The notes: generated by a model not told the origin, from the sequence alone. 64,000 bases of DNA from Clostridiales bacterium PH28_bin88 (GCA_000987045.1 LAKY01000008.1:72312-136311), one strand, 5' to 3'. Shown: positions 46,112-55,476, counted from the first letter of the stretch. A program made the numbers and translations.

Positions 46112-46588
46112 TTAAGCTAGCACCCCTTCCAGCATGGATTCGACCTGGTCTTCCTGTGTATCCCTGGCCAGTACCAGTTCACTCACCAGGATCTGCCGGG
46201 CGTTTTCCAGCATTTTTCGTTCGCCGGTAGACAGGCCCTTTTCCTTTTCCCGTAACGCCAGGTTGCGTACCACTTCGGCCACTTCACAGATGTCACCGCT
46301 CTTGATCTTCTCCATATTGGCGCGGTAGCGGCGGTTCCAGTTGGGCGACATGGTACTCTTCCTTTCCCGCAGGATTTGCAGCACCTCCTGAACCCCGTCC
46401 TCATTGACCACCTGGCGTAAGCCGATCCCATCAACGTTATCCATGGGGACCATCACCTTCATGTCACCAATGGGGATGCGCATGATGTAGTACTTTCTTG
46501 TCTGGCCCAGTACTTCTTTTTCCTCTATCGCTTCAATTACACCTGCTCCGTGCATGGGATAAACCACTTTATCACCGATCTTAAACAT
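46112..46588 (-). CDS. carD: CarD/CdnL-family RNA polymerase-binding regulator
   Basis: 158 aa from the ATG preceded by GGGAGGTACGCGG. The RNAP-interacting domain starts MFKIGDKVVYPMHGAGVIEAI, followed by YYIMRIPIGDMKVMVPMDNV and the helical DNA-contact region with RWNRRY-like NWNRRYRANMEKIKSGD. CarD binds the RNA polymerase beta subunit and stabilises open complexes at rRNA and housekeeping promoters. Two consensus sigma-A promoters lie in front of it. Confidence 0.93.
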   Translation of the reverse strand: MFKIGDKVVYPMHGAGVIEAIEEKEVLGQTRKYYIMRIPIGDMKVMVPMDNVDGIGLRQVVNEDGVQEVLQILRERKSTMSPNWNRRYRANMEKIKSGDICEVAEVVRNLALREKEKGLSTGERKMLENARQILVSELVLARDTQEDQVESMLEGVLA

Positions 46589-46632
46589 CCGCGTACCTCC
46601 CACGCCTCTCAAAACTTTTTCAGGATGCCTGT

Positions 46633-46661
46633 ATTATATCAAAATTTCGCCCCGATGTCAA
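46633..46661 (-). promoter_or_regulatory. sigma-A promoter P2 of carD (proximal)
   Basis: Perfect TTGACA, 17 nt, TATAAT on the minus strand, about 45 nt before the carD start. Confidence 0.88.
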
Positions 46662-46672
46662 ACAAGGGAAAT

Positions 46673-46702
46673 ATTATATCATATGGAATTTTGCAATGTC
46701 AA
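46673..46702 (-). promoter_or_regulatory. sigma-A promoter P1 of carD (distal)
   Basis: Perfect TTGACA, 18 nt, TATAAT on the minus strand, 40 bp upstream of P2, giving tandem consensus promoters. Confidence 0.88.
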
Positions 46703-46748
46703 CGCCTAATTCAACAGAAAAAATCTCGTTCACGACGAAATATTAGAA

Positions 46749-47813
46749 TTACTTGTGCCGGTCCAGCAGCACCTGCTCTCGCAAACGGCGCAACCCCTCC
46801 TTGATATTTCGTGCCCGCACTTCGCCTATTCCCTCCACGGCATCCAGCTGTTCGATGGACGCGGCCATGATCTGCGGCAGGCTCCCCAGAGAGTTCACCA
46901 GGTTCTCCACCACCGGCAGAGGCAACCTGGGTAGTTTCATTAACAACCGGTAACCCCGGGGAGTGACGGGCTGGTCCAGGGCCATGGGCCCAACATAGCC
47001 CAACTGGCGGTAGAGCCCCACCAGGTCCAACAGTTCTTCCATGGGCGCCTGGTGGACAGCCTTGTAGACCTGGTCCGGCACACGGTCCCCTTGAGATACC
47101 AGGTAATCACGGATGACTGCCAGGCCTTCCTCTTCGACACCGGTAGCAAGTTCTTCCAGTTGCATGCTGACCAACCTGCCCTCGGAGCCCAGTTGCACGA
47201 TATAGAGTTTAATTTCCTCGGCAATCCGCAAGACCATTTCAACTCGTTGGAGCACCCTGACGACGTCGTAGACCGTAACCACGTCTTCAAACTCCAACAG
47301 GTTGAGGTTATTCAAGGCCTGGTTCAGCACAGCCCGGTACTTTTCCAGGGTCTGCACCGCCTGGTTCGCCTTGGTAAGAATGAAACCGGTTTCCCGGATC
47401 ATGTACTTCATTGTTCCCTGGTAAAGGGTAATCAGGCTGCGGCGCTGGGAAATGGCAATCACCATCGCCCCGGTCTGGCGGGCCACCCGCTCCGCGATCC
47501 GGTGCCGGATCCCGGTTTCCTGGGATGGAATGGCGGCCTGGGGAACCAGGTGGACATTGGCGCGCAAGATCCGCTGCCCGTCAGCGCTCATGATGATGGC
47601 TCCGTCCATTTTGGCCAACTCGTAAAGCGCCGAAGGACGGAACTCGCTATCAATATGGAAGCCCCCCTCTACGATTTCCATCACCTGGGGGCTGTCATCC
47701 ACCACGATTACCGCCCCCGTTTTGGCCCTGAGAATATTTTCTAACGCCTCTCGCATAGGGGTCCCCGGGGCCAAGGCCCGCAGAGCCCTTACCAGTTTAT
47801 CCTGCTCCTTCAT
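46749..47813 (-). CDS. disA: DNA integrity scanning diadenylate cyclase
   Basis: 354 aa, normal length. The DAC domain has the DGA motif (KMDGAIIMSADG, 70-72) and the RHR motif (GIRHRIAER, 103-105). A helical linker and a C-terminal helix-hairpin-helix domain follow (LPQIMAASIEQLDAVEGIGE, then RARNIKEGL). It makes cyclic di-AMP while scanning DNA and stalls at damage. It begins directly after the radA stop, the usual order. Confidence 0.97.
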   Translation of the reverse strand: MKEQDKLVRALRALAPGTPMREALENILRAKTGAVIVVDDSPQVMEIVEGGFHIDSEFRPSALYELAKMDGAIIMSADGQRILRANVHLVPQAAIPSQETGIRHRIAERVARQTGAMVIAISQRRSLITLYQGTMKYMIRETGFILTKANQAVQTLEKYRAVLNQALNNLNLLEFEDVVTVYDVVRVLQRVEMVLRIAEEIKLYIVQLGSEGRLVSMQLEELATGVEEEGLAVIRDYLVSQGDRVPDQVYKAVHQAPMEELLDLVGLYRQLGYVGPMALDQPVTPRGYRLLMKLPRLPLPVVENLVNSLGSLPQIMAASIEQLDAVEGIGEVRARNIKEGLRRLREQVLLDRHK

Positions 47814-47814
47814 A

Positions 47815-49173
47815 TCACCCTCCGAACGATACTTCCAGGGCGTCTTCCAGCGAACCCACCGGAAATACAGTCATCCCACCCTGTTGAAATGGCTGCTTGC
47901 TGTTGTTGCGAGGGACCACGCACCGCTTAAAGCCCAACTTGGCGGCTTCCTTCACCCTGGCCTCCAGCTGGCTCACCGCCCGTACCTCCCCGGTAAGACC
48001 AACCTCACCAATTACTGTGGTAAACTGGTCCACCGGCCTGTTCTTCAGGCTGGAGGCGATGGCCAGGCAAATACCCAGGTCCAGCGCCGGTTCCTCCGCC
48101 CGCACACCGCCCGCCACATTCAGGTAGACGTCACAGCCACCAAGATTCAGCCCGATTCGTTTGTCCAGCACCGCCACCATCAGGAGCGCCCGGTTCCAGT
48201 CCAGACCGGTAACCAACCGCCGCGGGTTGTTATATGCGTTGCCGGCAACCAGGGCCTGCACTTCTAAAAGCACCGGCCGGGTGCCCTCCATACTGGCTAC
48301 CACCACCGATCCGGTAGCCCCGAGGGGACGCTGGGCCAAAAAAACCTCCGAAGGGTTGGCTACCTCCCTCAGGCCCCCGTCGCTCATTTCAAATACACCG
48401 ATCTCGTTGGTGGAACCAAACCGGTTCTTTACCGCCCGCAGGATGCGAAAGGCATGGTGTCGTTCACCCTCGAAATAAAGGACCGTATCAACCATATGCT
48501 CCAGCACCCTGGGGCCCGCCAGGTTACCTTCTTTGGTCACGTGACCCACCAGCACTACCGGAATGTTCTGTCCCTTGGCTACATGGAGCAGGCGGGCGGC
48601 ACACTCCCGTACCTGGCCCACACTGCCGGGTGCAGAGGGAAGGTCCGGCAGGTACATGGTCTGGATGGAATCGATGATCACCAGCCCGGGTTCCATGCCG
48701 GCTATAAACCCGGTGACACTTTCCATGCCGCTCTCGGCAGCCAGAAAGAGAGACGGGTGCAGCGCCTGCAGTCGCTCCGCGCGCATGCGCACCTGCTCCA
48801 CCGATTCTTCACCGGAAACGTACAGGACAGTCCCATGGGAACGGGCGACACGGTCGGCCGCCTGCAGCAGGAGGGTGGATTTACCGATACCGGGGTCCCC
48901 ACCGACCAGTACCAGGGACCCGGGAACGACCCCCCCACCCAGTACCCGGTCCAGTTCACCCAGGCCGGTAGAAAACCTGGTGGTGGAGCCACAGGTGATT
49001 TCCGTCACCGCCACCGGCAGGTTGGCGGTAGAAACGCCCCTGGGAACAGGCCCGGAGGCCATTACCCGTTCCTCCACAAGAGAGTTCCAGCTTTCGCAGG
49101 CAGGACACCGCCCCAACCACTTGGCGGACTCATGCCCGCACTGCTGGCATACAAATCGAACTTTCGGTCTCGT
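47815..49173 (-). CDS. radA: DNA repair protein RadA, apparent ACG start
   Basis: 452 aa if begun at ACG 49173. The zinc finger (VCQQCGHESAKWLGRCPACE, C4 type), Walker A GGDPGIGKSTLL, the KNRFGSTNEIGVFEMSDGGL stretch and the Lon-like C-terminal domain are complete. In frame between the upstream stop and the zinc finger there is no ATG, GTG or TTG. A GGAGGA site sits six bases before ACG, and the residues after it (RPKVRFVCQQCG) match the usual RadA N-terminus. The first conventional start, TTG at 49116, would delete half the zinc finger. RadA is a branch-migration helicase in recombination. ACG as start is an inference; a sequencing error of ATG is the alternative. Confidence 0.93.
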   Translation of the reverse strand, partial: TRPKVRFVCQQCGHESAKWLGRCPACESWNSLVEERVMASGPVPRGVSTANLPVAVTEITCGSTTRFSTGLGELDRVLGGGVVPGSLVLVGGDPGIGKSTLLLQAADRVARSHGTVLYVSGEESVEQVRMRAERLQALHPSLFLAAESGMESVTGFIAGMEPGLVIIDSIQTMYLPDLPSAPGSVGQVRECAARLLHVAKGQNIPVVLVGHVTKEGNLAGPRVLEHMVDTVLYFEGERHHAFRILRAVKNRFGSTNEIGVFEMSDGGLREVANPSEVFLAQRPLGATGSVVVASMEGTRPVLLEVQALVAGNAYNNPRRLVTGLDWNRALLMVAVLDKRIGLNLGGCDVYLNVAGGVRAEEPALDLGICLAIASSLKNRPVDQFTTVIGEVGLTGEVRAVSQLEARVKEAAKLGFKRCVVPRNNSKQPFQQGGMTVFPVGSLEDALEVSFGG

Positions 49174-49304
49174 GGCTATTCCTCCTCACCCTAGTACTTT
49201 ATGCCTTACCCATGGCAGGAATAACTGAACTACGGGATCCATTATAGCATTTTTTACTTGGCTGTGGATCCAGAAGATACCAAGCTGACCAACATGGGCC
49301 GCAC

Positions 49305-49340
49305 AAAAATAACCGCAGCCACGTCACTGCGGTTATTTTT
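49305..49340 (-). terminator. terminator of the ctsR-mcsA-mcsB-clpC operon
   Basis: A 14-pair stem AAAAATAACCGCAG / CTGCGGTTATTTTT with an 8-nt loop, 9 nt past the clpC stop. It is symmetrical and could act in both directions. Confidence 0.9.
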
Positions 49341-49348
49341 ACTGCGTC

Positions 49349-51832
49349 CTACTTCTTCCTCAGTTCGACCTTTCCTTCCACCGCTTCGGCCAGCACGGTG
49401 TCTCCGGGGCCGAACTTGCCCTCCAAGAGGCCTTCGGACATCTTGTCTTCGATAGCATGCTGGATTGCCCGGCGCAGCGGCCGTGCCCCGTAGACCTCGT
49501 CGAAGCCTTCCTTGACCAGCAGCGCCTTGGCCTCGCCGGTGACCTCCACCTGCAGGTTGTGCTCCTTGAGCCGCTTGTTGAATTCGGCCAGCATCAGGTC
49601 CACGATTTTGCGGATGTCCTCTTCCTGCAGGGCGTGGAAGACGATAATGTCGTCGACGCGGTTCAGGAATTCCGGCCGGAAGGTGCGGCGCAACTCCTCC
49701 AGCACCCGGTTCTTCATCTCTTCATAGCTGTCGGCGGCCACCGTGGTGGTCTTGAACCCCATGCGGGTCTCCCGCTTGATGGTGCTGGCGCCCACGTTGG
49801 AAGTCATGATTACTACCGTGTTGCGGAAGTCCACCGTCCGCCCTTTACCGTCCGTCAGCCTCCCGTCCTCCAGCACCTGCAGCAGCACGTTGAAGACTTC
49901 CGGGTGGGCCTTCTCCACCTCGTCAAACAGGACCACCGAGTAAGGCTTACGGCGTACCGCCTCGGTCAACTGGCCGGCCTCTTCATACCCGACGTACCCC
50001 GGAGGGGCGCCGATCAGGCGGGAGACGGTATGCTTTTCCATATACTCAGACATATCCAGGCGTACCATGGCGTCTTCATCCCCAAAGAGCGCCTCTGCCA
50101 GGGCCCGGGCCAGTTCCGTCTTCCCTACCCCCGTAGGTCCCAGGAACACGAAGGAGCCAACCGGCCGTTTGGGGTCCTTGAGCCCCGCCCGGGCGCGGCG
50201 TACCGCCCTGGAGACCGCCCGCACCGCTTCGTCCTGGCCGATCACACGACCGTGGAGGATCTCCTCCAGCTTCAACAGGCGCTCCGTCTCCTCCTGAGCC
50301 AGTTTTGCCACCGGCACCCCGGTCCAACTGGAGACTATGTGGGCGATGTCTTCCTCCGTCACTACCGACTTCTGCAGGCCCCTCTCATTGGCCCACTCCG
50401 CCTTCTTTTCCTCTAATTCCTGCTTGAGCCGGTGCTCCCTGTCCCGCAACTGGGCGGCTTTTTCGAATTCCTGGGCGTGCACCGCCGCCTCTTTTTCCTT
50501 GCGAACTTCCTCCAGTTCCGCTTCCATCTCTTTAAGGTTAGGAGGAGCGGTATGCTCCCGGAGCCGCACCCGGGACGCCGCCTCGTCAACGAGGTCAATG
50601 GCCTTGTCGGGCAGGAAACGGTCGGTGATGTAACGGTCTGACAGGGTTGCCGCCGCCTCCAGCGCCTCATCGGTGATCTTCACCCGGTGGTGCGCCTCGT
50701 AGCGGTCCCGGAGACCTTTAAGGATTTCCACCGCCTCTTCCCGGGTGGGTTCTCCCACGGTGATGGGTTGGAAACGCCGCTCCAGGGCAGCGTCTTTTTC
50801 AATGTGCTTGCGGTACTCGTCCAGGGTGGTGGCGCCGATGCACTGCAGTTCCCCCCTGGCCAGGGCCGGCTTTAAAATGTTAGCCGCGTCAATGGCTCCC
50901 TCGGCTGCCCCCGCACCGATGAGGGTATGCAGTTCGTCGATGAACAGCACCACGTTACCGGCGCCGCGAATTTCATGCATCACTCGCTTCAGCCGTTCCT
51001 CAAATTCGCCGCGGAACTTGGTCCCGGCCACGATGCCGGACATGTCCAGGGCCACCACCCGTTTGCCTGTCAGGGTCTCCGGCACCTGGTTGTTGACAAT
51101 CCGCTGCGCCAGGCCCTCGGCAATGGCAGTCTTACCCACGCCGGGTTCTCCAATCAGCACCGGGTTGTTCTTGGTCCGGCGGCTAAGCACCTGGATAACC
51201 CTTTCGATCTCCTTCTCCCGGCCCACCACCGGATCCAGTTTCTCCTCCCGGGCCATGGCGGTCAGGTCCCGGCCGAATTCATCCAGGGTGGGTGTGTTGG
51301 TCCTTCCCGCCTTCTTGGGTCCCGGTGCCCCCGCCTGGGCACCCATGGCCTCTTGGGGCATACCCATCCCACCCATCAACATGGCCAGTGGGTTGATGTT
51401 AGCCCCGCCCAGCAGCGCCATCACCTGCTGTCGCACCTTGTCGTCACTGATGCCCAGGTTGGTAAGCACCCGGGCAGCGACGCCCTCTCCCTCGCGGATG
51501 AGGCCTAACAGCAGGTGCTCTGTCCCCACGTAATTGACCCCCTGGCGCCGGGCCTCGTCATTAGCCAGCTCCAGTACCATCTTGGCCCGGGGGGTTAAGC
51601 CGATTTGTTCCTTGGGCTCCGCGTCGCCGCGGCCGATGACCTTTACGACTTCCTCACGCATGCGACCCAGGTCCACTCCCAGGTTGGTCAGGGCCCGGGC
51701 AGCCACTCCTTCTCCTTCTTTCAGCAAGCCTAACAGCAGGTGCTCAGTGCCCACCGCCGGGTGTCCCAACCCAACTGCTTCTTCCGCCGCCAGGTTCAGT
51801 ACCCGCTGGGTGCGCTCGGTAAACCTCGCCAT
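49349..51832 (-). CDS. clpC: ATP-dependent Clp protease ATP-binding subunit ClpC
   Basis: 827 aa, full length. Two Clp N repeats ([32 protein letters not shown]), first AAA+ domain with [16 protein letters not shown], a UVR-containing coiled middle domain that distinguishes ClpC, and a second AAA+ domain with [16 protein letters not shown]. It unfolds substrates for ClpP, with McsB-phosphorylated arginine as a degradation tag. ATG with GGAGGTG. Last gene of the CtsR regulon operon. Confidence 0.98.
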   Translation of the reverse strand: MARFTERTQRVLNLAAEEAVGLGHPAVGTEHLLLGLLKEGEGVAARALTNLGVDLGRMREEVVKVIGRGDAEPKEQIGLTPRAKMVLELANDEARRQGVNYVGTEHLLLGLIREGEGVAARVLTNLGISDDKVRQQVMALLGGANINPLAMLMGGMGMPQEAMGAQAGAPGPKKAGRTNTPTLDEFGRDLTAMAREEKLDPVVGREKEIERVIQVLSRRTKNNPVLIGEPGVGKTAIAEGLAQRIVNNQVPETLTGKRVVALDMSGIVAGTKFRGEFEERLKRVMHEIRGAGNVVLFIDELHTLIGAGAAEGAIDAANILKPALARGELQCIGATTLDEYRKHIEKDAALERRFQPITVGEPTREEAVEILKGLRDRYEAHHRVKITDEALEAAATLSDRYITDRFLPDKAIDLVDEAASRVRLREHTAPPNLKEMEAELEEVRKEKEAAVHAQEFEKAAQLRDREHRLKQELEEKKAEWANERGLQKSVVTEEDIAHIVSSWTGVPVAKLAQEETERLLKLEEILHGRVIGQDEAVRAVSRAVRRARAGLKDPKRPVGSFVFLGPTGVGKTELARALAEALFGDEDAMVRLDMSEYMEKHTVSRLIGAPPGYVGYEEAGQLTEAVRRKPYSVVLFDEVEKAHPEVFNVLLQVLEDGRLTDGKGRTVDFRNTVVIMTSNVGASTIKRETRMGFKTTTVAADSYEEMKNRVLEELRRTFRPEFLNRVDDIIVFHALQEEDIRKIVDLMLAEFNKRLKEHNLQVEVTGEAKALLVKEGFDEVYGARPLRRAIQHAIEDKMSEGLLEGKFGPGDTVLAEAVEGKVELRKK

Positions 51833-51901
51833 TTAAGTGTCACCTCCACAGATATTCTCCCCGATACTTGATCAATGCCTTGACAACTTTCCGGACTCCG
51901 G

Positions 51902-52963
51902 TCAGTTACCGGTCAGTCGCTGGCGGATTACCTTAGCCCTGAAAACGTCCCGCTCAAAAGATTCCATCTCCTGCCCGGCGCTGTGCTGCAGGAACGCCGG
52001 TTGGATGGTTACCAGCAGCTCGTTCAGCACCCTGGCGTCAACCCCTTTGACAAGTTTGAGGTCGATCCCCATGCGGATTTCCGACATCAGCGACAGCGCC
52101 TCCTGGGAGCTGATGATGCGGGCATTGGTCAGTGTCCCGTAGGCCCTGCCCACCCGGTCCTCCAGGTGCACCCGGCTCTCCCGCATTAATACTTCCCGGG
52201 AAGAACGTTCCTGGTCGATAATCTGCTTGACCACTGACGACAGGTTATTAATGATTTCTTCTTCGTTCTGGCCCAGGGTGATCTGGTTGGACACCTGAAA
52301 GAGGTTCCCGATCGCCTCTGTTCCTTCCCCGTACAGGCCCCGTACGGCCAACCCCACCTGGGAAAGCGCCGATAGCACCCTTCCGGCCTGCTTGGTCATC
52401 ACCAGTGCCGGCAGGTGCATCATCACCGATGCCCTTAAGCCCGTACCCACATTGGTGGGACAGGTGGTCAGGTACCCCTGCCGCTCGTCGAAGGCAAAAT
52501 TCAGCTTGTTTTCCAAGGCATCGTCCAGGGTATTCGCCAGCCGCCAGGCCTCGTGCAGCTGCAGGGCAGGGTACAGGCACTGCACCCGCAGGTGGTCCTC
52601 TTCGTTCACCATGATACTGATGGCTTCATCTTCCCGCAGAACTATCGCCTTTTGGCCCCCAGGCTGGGCCTGCTGCGGGCTGATGAGGTGTTTCTCCACT
52701 AGTATCTGTCTCTCCAAAGGGGGTAATTCGTTCATCGAAATGAATTCTAGTTTCCCCACCTGGCGTTCCACTTCAGCAGCGGCCACGGCCTTTTTCACCG
52801 CGTTTACCACTTGCTGCTGGGCCTTTTCTCCTATGTGCGGAAATGGTACCTCTTCCAGGTTGCGAGCTAACCGGATCCTGCTGGTGATCACGATATCTGA
52901 ATGCGGCCCCGACCCTTCCATCCACTTGCTCTTAGACCGACCTATAGCATCCATAATCGACAT
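51902..52963 (-). CDS. mcsB: protein arginine kinase McsB
   Basis: 353 aa from the ATG with AAGGAGGTG at good spacing; an in-frame TTG six bases earlier is too close to it. Phosphagen-kinase fold: IVITSRIRLARNLEEVPFPH, EDHLRVQ, and LTTCPTNVGTGLRASVMMHL with the conserved Cys. It phosphorylates arginines on CtsR and on unfolded proteins. The neighbours mcsA and clpC support the role. Confidence 0.97.
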   Translation of the reverse strand: MSIMDAIGRSKSKWMEGSGPHSDIVITSRIRLARNLEEVPFPHIGEKAQQQVVNAVKKAVAAAEVERQVGKLEFISMNELPPLERQILVEKHLISPQQAQPGGQKAIVLREDEAISIMVNEEDHLRVQCLYPALQLHEAWRLANTLDDALENKLNFAFDERQGYLTTCPTNVGTGLRASVMMHLPALVMTKQAGRVLSALSQVGLAVRGLYGEGTEAIGNLFQVSNQITLGQNEEEIINNLSSVVKQIIDQERSSREVLMRESRVHLEDRVGRAYGTLTNARIISSQEALSLMSEIRMGIDLKLVKGVDARVLNELLVTIQPAFLQHSAGQEMESFERDVFRAKVIRQRLTGN

Positions 52964-53043
52964 TTCCAAACACCTCCTTATTCAGCAACCGGATATCAGC
53001 AGGTCCTTTACTGACCTCTGACTTCCCTCTTCTCATTTCCGAA

Positions 53044-53565
53044 TCATGCTTCAATCTTCTTTTCTAATTCCCGGAGACGGTCACGCACCTGGGCTGCCTT
53101 TTCAAACTCTTCCTGGGCCACCAGTTGCTGCAGCTCGGTACGTAACCTCTTCATTTCCTGCTTTAAGCGGATGCTGCCGCCGGCCCGCCGGGGAACCTTC
53201 CCCACGTGTTGCACGCTGCCGTGCACCCTGCGCAACAACGGCTCCAGGCGCCCCGAAAAGTACTGGTAGCACTTGTCGCACCCCAATTTTCCTGTTTGGG
53301 CAAACTGGTCGTAGGTAAGACCGCACTGCTCGCACTGCTGCCGCTGGCGGCTACCTCTTTCCGCCCGCTCAGCCACTGCCGGGTCATAGTCCAGCAGACC
53401 GGCTAAAAACTTGTGAATCGAAAAACTGGGTTCGAACCCAAACCCCCACTGTTGCTGGTGTTCACGGGCACAGTCCTCGCAGAGGCTGAGGTGGGTTTTC
53501 TCACTGTTGACTATTTTGGTAATGTGCACTGTAGCCGGGCGCTGCTTGCACTCCTGGCAAAGCAT
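53044..53565 (-). CDS. mcsA: McsA, zinc-binding activator of McsB
   Basis: 173 aa from the ATG before LCQECKQRPATVHITK, with AGGGGGG eight bases upstream; the open frame extends upstream but that part comes from repeat sequence. Four CxxC pairs are visible (CQEC, CEDC, CEQCG, CDKC), and a C-terminal UVR domain (LRTELQQLVAQEEFEKAAQV). It activates the arginine kinase and takes part in metal and heat stress control. Confidence 0.95.
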   Translation of the reverse strand: MLCQECKQRPATVHITKIVNSEKTHLSLCEDCAREHQQQWGFGFEPSFSIHKFLAGLLDYDPAVAERAERGSRQRQQCEQCGLTYDQFAQTGKLGCDKCYQYFSGRLEPLLRRVHGSVQHVGKVPRRAGGSIRLKQEMKRLRTELQQLVAQEEFEKAAQVRDRLRELEKKIEA

Positions 53566-53582
53566 CCTGACATCCCCCCTGA

Positions 53583-53636
53583 TTAGTGACTGGTTGCTAG
53601 TGACTGGTGACTGGTGGCCGCTGGTGGTTGTCGCCA
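53583..53636. repeat. short tandem/inverted repeat upstream of mcsA
   Basis: TAGTGACTGGT occurs twice and GTGACTGGT a third time in about 35 nt, followed by an imperfect GGTGGCxGC...GCCACC hairpin. It sits between ctsR and mcsA and seems unrelated to the GCAAGA-type repeat family. Confidence 0.55.
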
Positions 53637-53673
53637 CCTGTTGATAGCAGTTGGCAATTAGTGATGCAGATTT

Positions 53674-54150
53674 CTACAGGCTGTCTAAGTCTTCGCGCAA
53701 CAACGCCAGCAACATGGCTCTCAACAGATGGGACCGCACCAGGTCCCGCCGGGGCAATTCCAGCGGAAGCGCTTCCCGTTGGATGACCGCCTTCATTAGA
53801 ATACTCTCCCGGCGGGTCAAAAATCCCTCTTCCGCCAGGCGGTGTATCAACCCGTCTCCCACCTGCTGTGAAACCAGCTGCCCTACCGTAGCGTCGATAA
53901 GTTTCCGCAGTTCCTTTTCCTGGTCCAGAGGCAGCTTGATAATCCTGACGAACCCGCCTCCTCCCCGGCGGCTTTCCACCAAATAGCCCTGTTCCAGGGT
54001 AAACCGGGTGCTGAGCACATAGTTGATTTGTGAAGGTACACATGAAAAAAGCTGGGCCAGTTCGCTTCTTTGCACCTCAACGGCTCCCTGGCTACTAGAA
54101 GAAAGGAGTTTTTTGATATACTGTTCGATTTGTTCTACCAGACTCGGCAT
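53674..54150 (-). CDS. ctsR: transcriptional repressor CtsR
   Basis: 158 aa, standard length. N-terminal winged helix (SLVEQIEQYIKKLL, QRSELAQLFSCVPSQINYVL, then the wing RGGGGFVRI with the essential glycines) and a C-terminal dimerisation/McsB-target domain. It represses clp genes at the tandem heptad operator seen just upstream. First gene of the ctsR-mcsA-mcsB-clpC operon. Confidence 0.97.
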   Translation of the reverse strand: MPSLVEQIEQYIKKLLSSSSQGAVEVQRSELAQLFSCVPSQINYVLSTRFTLEQGYLVESRRGGGGFVRIIKLPLDQEKELRKLIDATVGQLVSQQVGDGLIHRLAEEGFLTRRESILMKAVIQREALPLELPRRDLVRSHLLRAMLLALLREDLDSL

Positions 54151-54196
54151 TCTTTCCCTCCATTCCGGGCCAAGCTGGCCCTGACCTTAATTAACC

Positions 54197-54216
54197 TTTT
54201 GACCTTCATTGACCTT
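54197..54216 (-). promoter_or_regulatory. CtsR operator
   Basis: On the minus strand GGTCAAT-GAA-GGTCAAA, close to the tandem heptad consensus RGTCAAA-N3-RGTCAAA. A further AAGGTCAG follows. It lies just downstream of the promoter -10 box, so bound CtsR would block initiation. Confidence 0.88.
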
Positions 54217-54224
54217 TCACCTCT

Positions 54225-54253
54225 ATTATGCTGCAATTCCTGATAAATTGCAA
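54225..54253 (-). promoter_or_regulatory. sigma-A promoter of the ctsR operon
   Basis: TTGCAA, 17 nt, CATAAT on the minus strand, directly upstream of the CtsR operator. Confidence 0.75.
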
Positions 54254-54317
54254 CCCCTTTTTGACTATTTTTGCCCTTCAGTTTCAGACATAAACAGGCC
54301 GCCCTGTTTTTTCAGCA

Positions 54318-54344
54318 TAAAAAACCCACCGGTAAACCGGTAGG
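54318..54344 (-). terminator. terminator after the gate-domain gene pair
   Basis: CCTACCGG-TTTA-CCGGTGGG followed by TTTTTT on the minus strand, 9 nt past the stop. Confidence 0.85.
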
Positions 54345-54352
54345 CGGTATTT

Positions 54353-54829
54353 CTATTGTGGCAAATATGACGGGGAAGCAGGGAGCGGCTCGTCCTGCCG
54401 CAGGCGGGAAAACAGGTGGGTGATCAAGACAGCCAGGGTTAACCTGACCCCCAGGATTAACAGGCCATTGGCCCCAATAGCCGCGAACAACAGCGTATCC
54501 TCGAAGAGGGAGTGACAGATAGCCAGGAAAACGTTAACCAAGAAAACGTCCTTCCGGGTCATGCTGCCGTCCCGGGCGGACTGGATAATCAATCCCGCCC
54601 CGTAGGAAAGGCCGAAAACAAGTCCTGCCAGCAGAGGAAGAGCCGCCCCCTTAGTCATCCCCAGAGAACGGACCAGCGGGGCCATGACGCCGGACAACCG
54701 GTCCAAAAGGTTCAGCTCCTTGATTACCTGCATCACCACCATGAATGGGAGCACAATGCTGGCGATGCGCAAAATATTCAAGGCGCTGCCTCGTAGTCCT
54801 ACGTAGATTATGTCTGTGATGGGCGGCAC
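54353..54829 (-). CDS. nucleoside-recognition (gate) domain membrane protein, SpmB-like
   Basis: 158 aa from a GTG start. About four hydrophobic helices, with the gate-domain block PLLAGLVFGLSYGAGLIIQ and VNVFLAICHSLFEDTLLFA. Such short gate proteins come in pairs (SpmA/SpmB type) and are thought to form membrane channels, with a role in spore core dehydration in sporulating Firmicutes. The partner gene lies 10 nt upstream. The exact substrate is unknown. Confidence 0.8.
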   Translation of the reverse strand: MPPITDIIYVGLRGSALNILRIASIVLPFMVVMQVIKELNLLDRLSGVMAPLVRSLGMTKGAALPLLAGLVFGLSYGAGLIIQSARDGSMTRKDVFLVNVFLAICHSLFEDTLLFAAIGANGLLILGVRLTLAVLITHLFSRLRQDEPLPASPSYLPQ

Positions 54830-54839
54830 TCAAAACACC

Positions 54840-55259
54840 TCAAAGAATCAAGTTTAAGACCATCCCGCAGGCCAAACCGAGAACCAGCCTGATGGTCAAA
54901 ATAGGAATTACCTTGATACCCGATTTTTTGCTGACCGCGGTCTCTACCGGGAGGCTGTGGGCCAGAAGAATAATTCCCGAAATCACTGTAATCTGTTTGG
55001 GAGTCAGGTCCAAGGAAACAATCGCCCCCACCGCCGCATAGATGTTCAGCACAAAGCCAAACACCAGGGCCAGGGAGGCTTCTCCCGGCAAACCCAGAAG
55101 CCGCATCAACGGGGTAAAGGCCTTGGCAATCCAGGGCAGCACCGGGGTGTATTTCAAGAAAGTAACAATCAAGTAAACAGGAATGATGGCCTTGGCCAGC
55201 TCCCAGGTAACCGATAAACCGTTGCGTAGGCCGCGCACCAATGTAAGATGAGTTATCAT
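54840..55259 (-). CDS. nucleoside-recognition (gate) domain membrane protein, SpmA-like
   Basis: 139 aa from the second ATG, which is properly spaced from AAGG. It is a gate-domain half protein: helices LAKAIIPVYLIVTFL, ALVFGFVLNIYAAVGAIVSL and ITVISGIILLAHSLPVETAV, the last carrying the conserved HSLPVE block. It pairs with the downstream gene, which has the equivalent HSLFED block, and the two probably assemble together. Confidence 0.8.
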   Translation of the reverse strand: MITHLTLVRGLRNGLSVTWELAKAIIPVYLIVTFLKYTPVLPWIAKAFTPLMRLLGLPGEASLALVFGFVLNIYAAVGAIVSLDLTPKQITVISGIILLAHSLPVETAVSKKSGIKVIPILTIRLVLGLACGMVLNLIL

Positions 55260-55341
55260 GCCCATCCTTCTTCACAGGAATAATGGGAACACAAAGTAAT
55301 TTTAGCACTAGTTTTAGGTAATGACAACAGCGAAATAAACC

Positions 55342-55372
55342 AAAAAGGCCCTTGACCATCAGGCCAAGGGCC
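55342..55372 (-). terminator. terminator of tRNA-Asn
   Basis: GGCCCTTGGCC-TGATGG-TCAAGGGCC followed by TTTTTGG on the minus strand, 11 nt after the tRNA. Confidence 0.88.
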
Positions 55373-55382
55373 GTTATGTTCA

Positions 55383-55457
55383 TGGCTCCCCGGGTAGGAT
55401 TCGAACCTACAACCTACCGGTTAACAGCCGGTTGCTCTACCCTTGAGCTACCGAGGA
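55383..55457 (-). tRNA. tRNA-Asn (GUU anticodon)
   Basis: 75 nt including an encoded CCA. Acceptor TCCTCGG pairs with CCGGGGA, the discriminator is G as expected for Asn, the anticodon loop CTGTTAA gives GTT, and the T-loop is TTCGAAT. It has its own promoter and terminator. Confidence 0.94.
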
Positions 55458-55476
55458 ACGCCCAGAGACAAAATTC

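Noticed and set aside
47815..49173. radA as a truncated or frameshifted gene
   Set aside because: The frame is open through the full zinc finger up to the ribosome site; only the start codon is non-standard.
49457..50416. A 319-codon plus-strand open frame opposite clpC
   Set aside because: It is antisense to a certain gene, its composition follows GC-rich third positions of clpC, and it has no family features. The same holds for the many long plus-strand frames opposite gltX, ispD, cysS and the molybdoenzymes.
53583..53636. CRISPR-like repeats before mcsA
   Set aside because: Repeat units are about 10 nt, irregular and few, with no spacer structure. No CRISPR array or cas gene was seen anywhere in the window.
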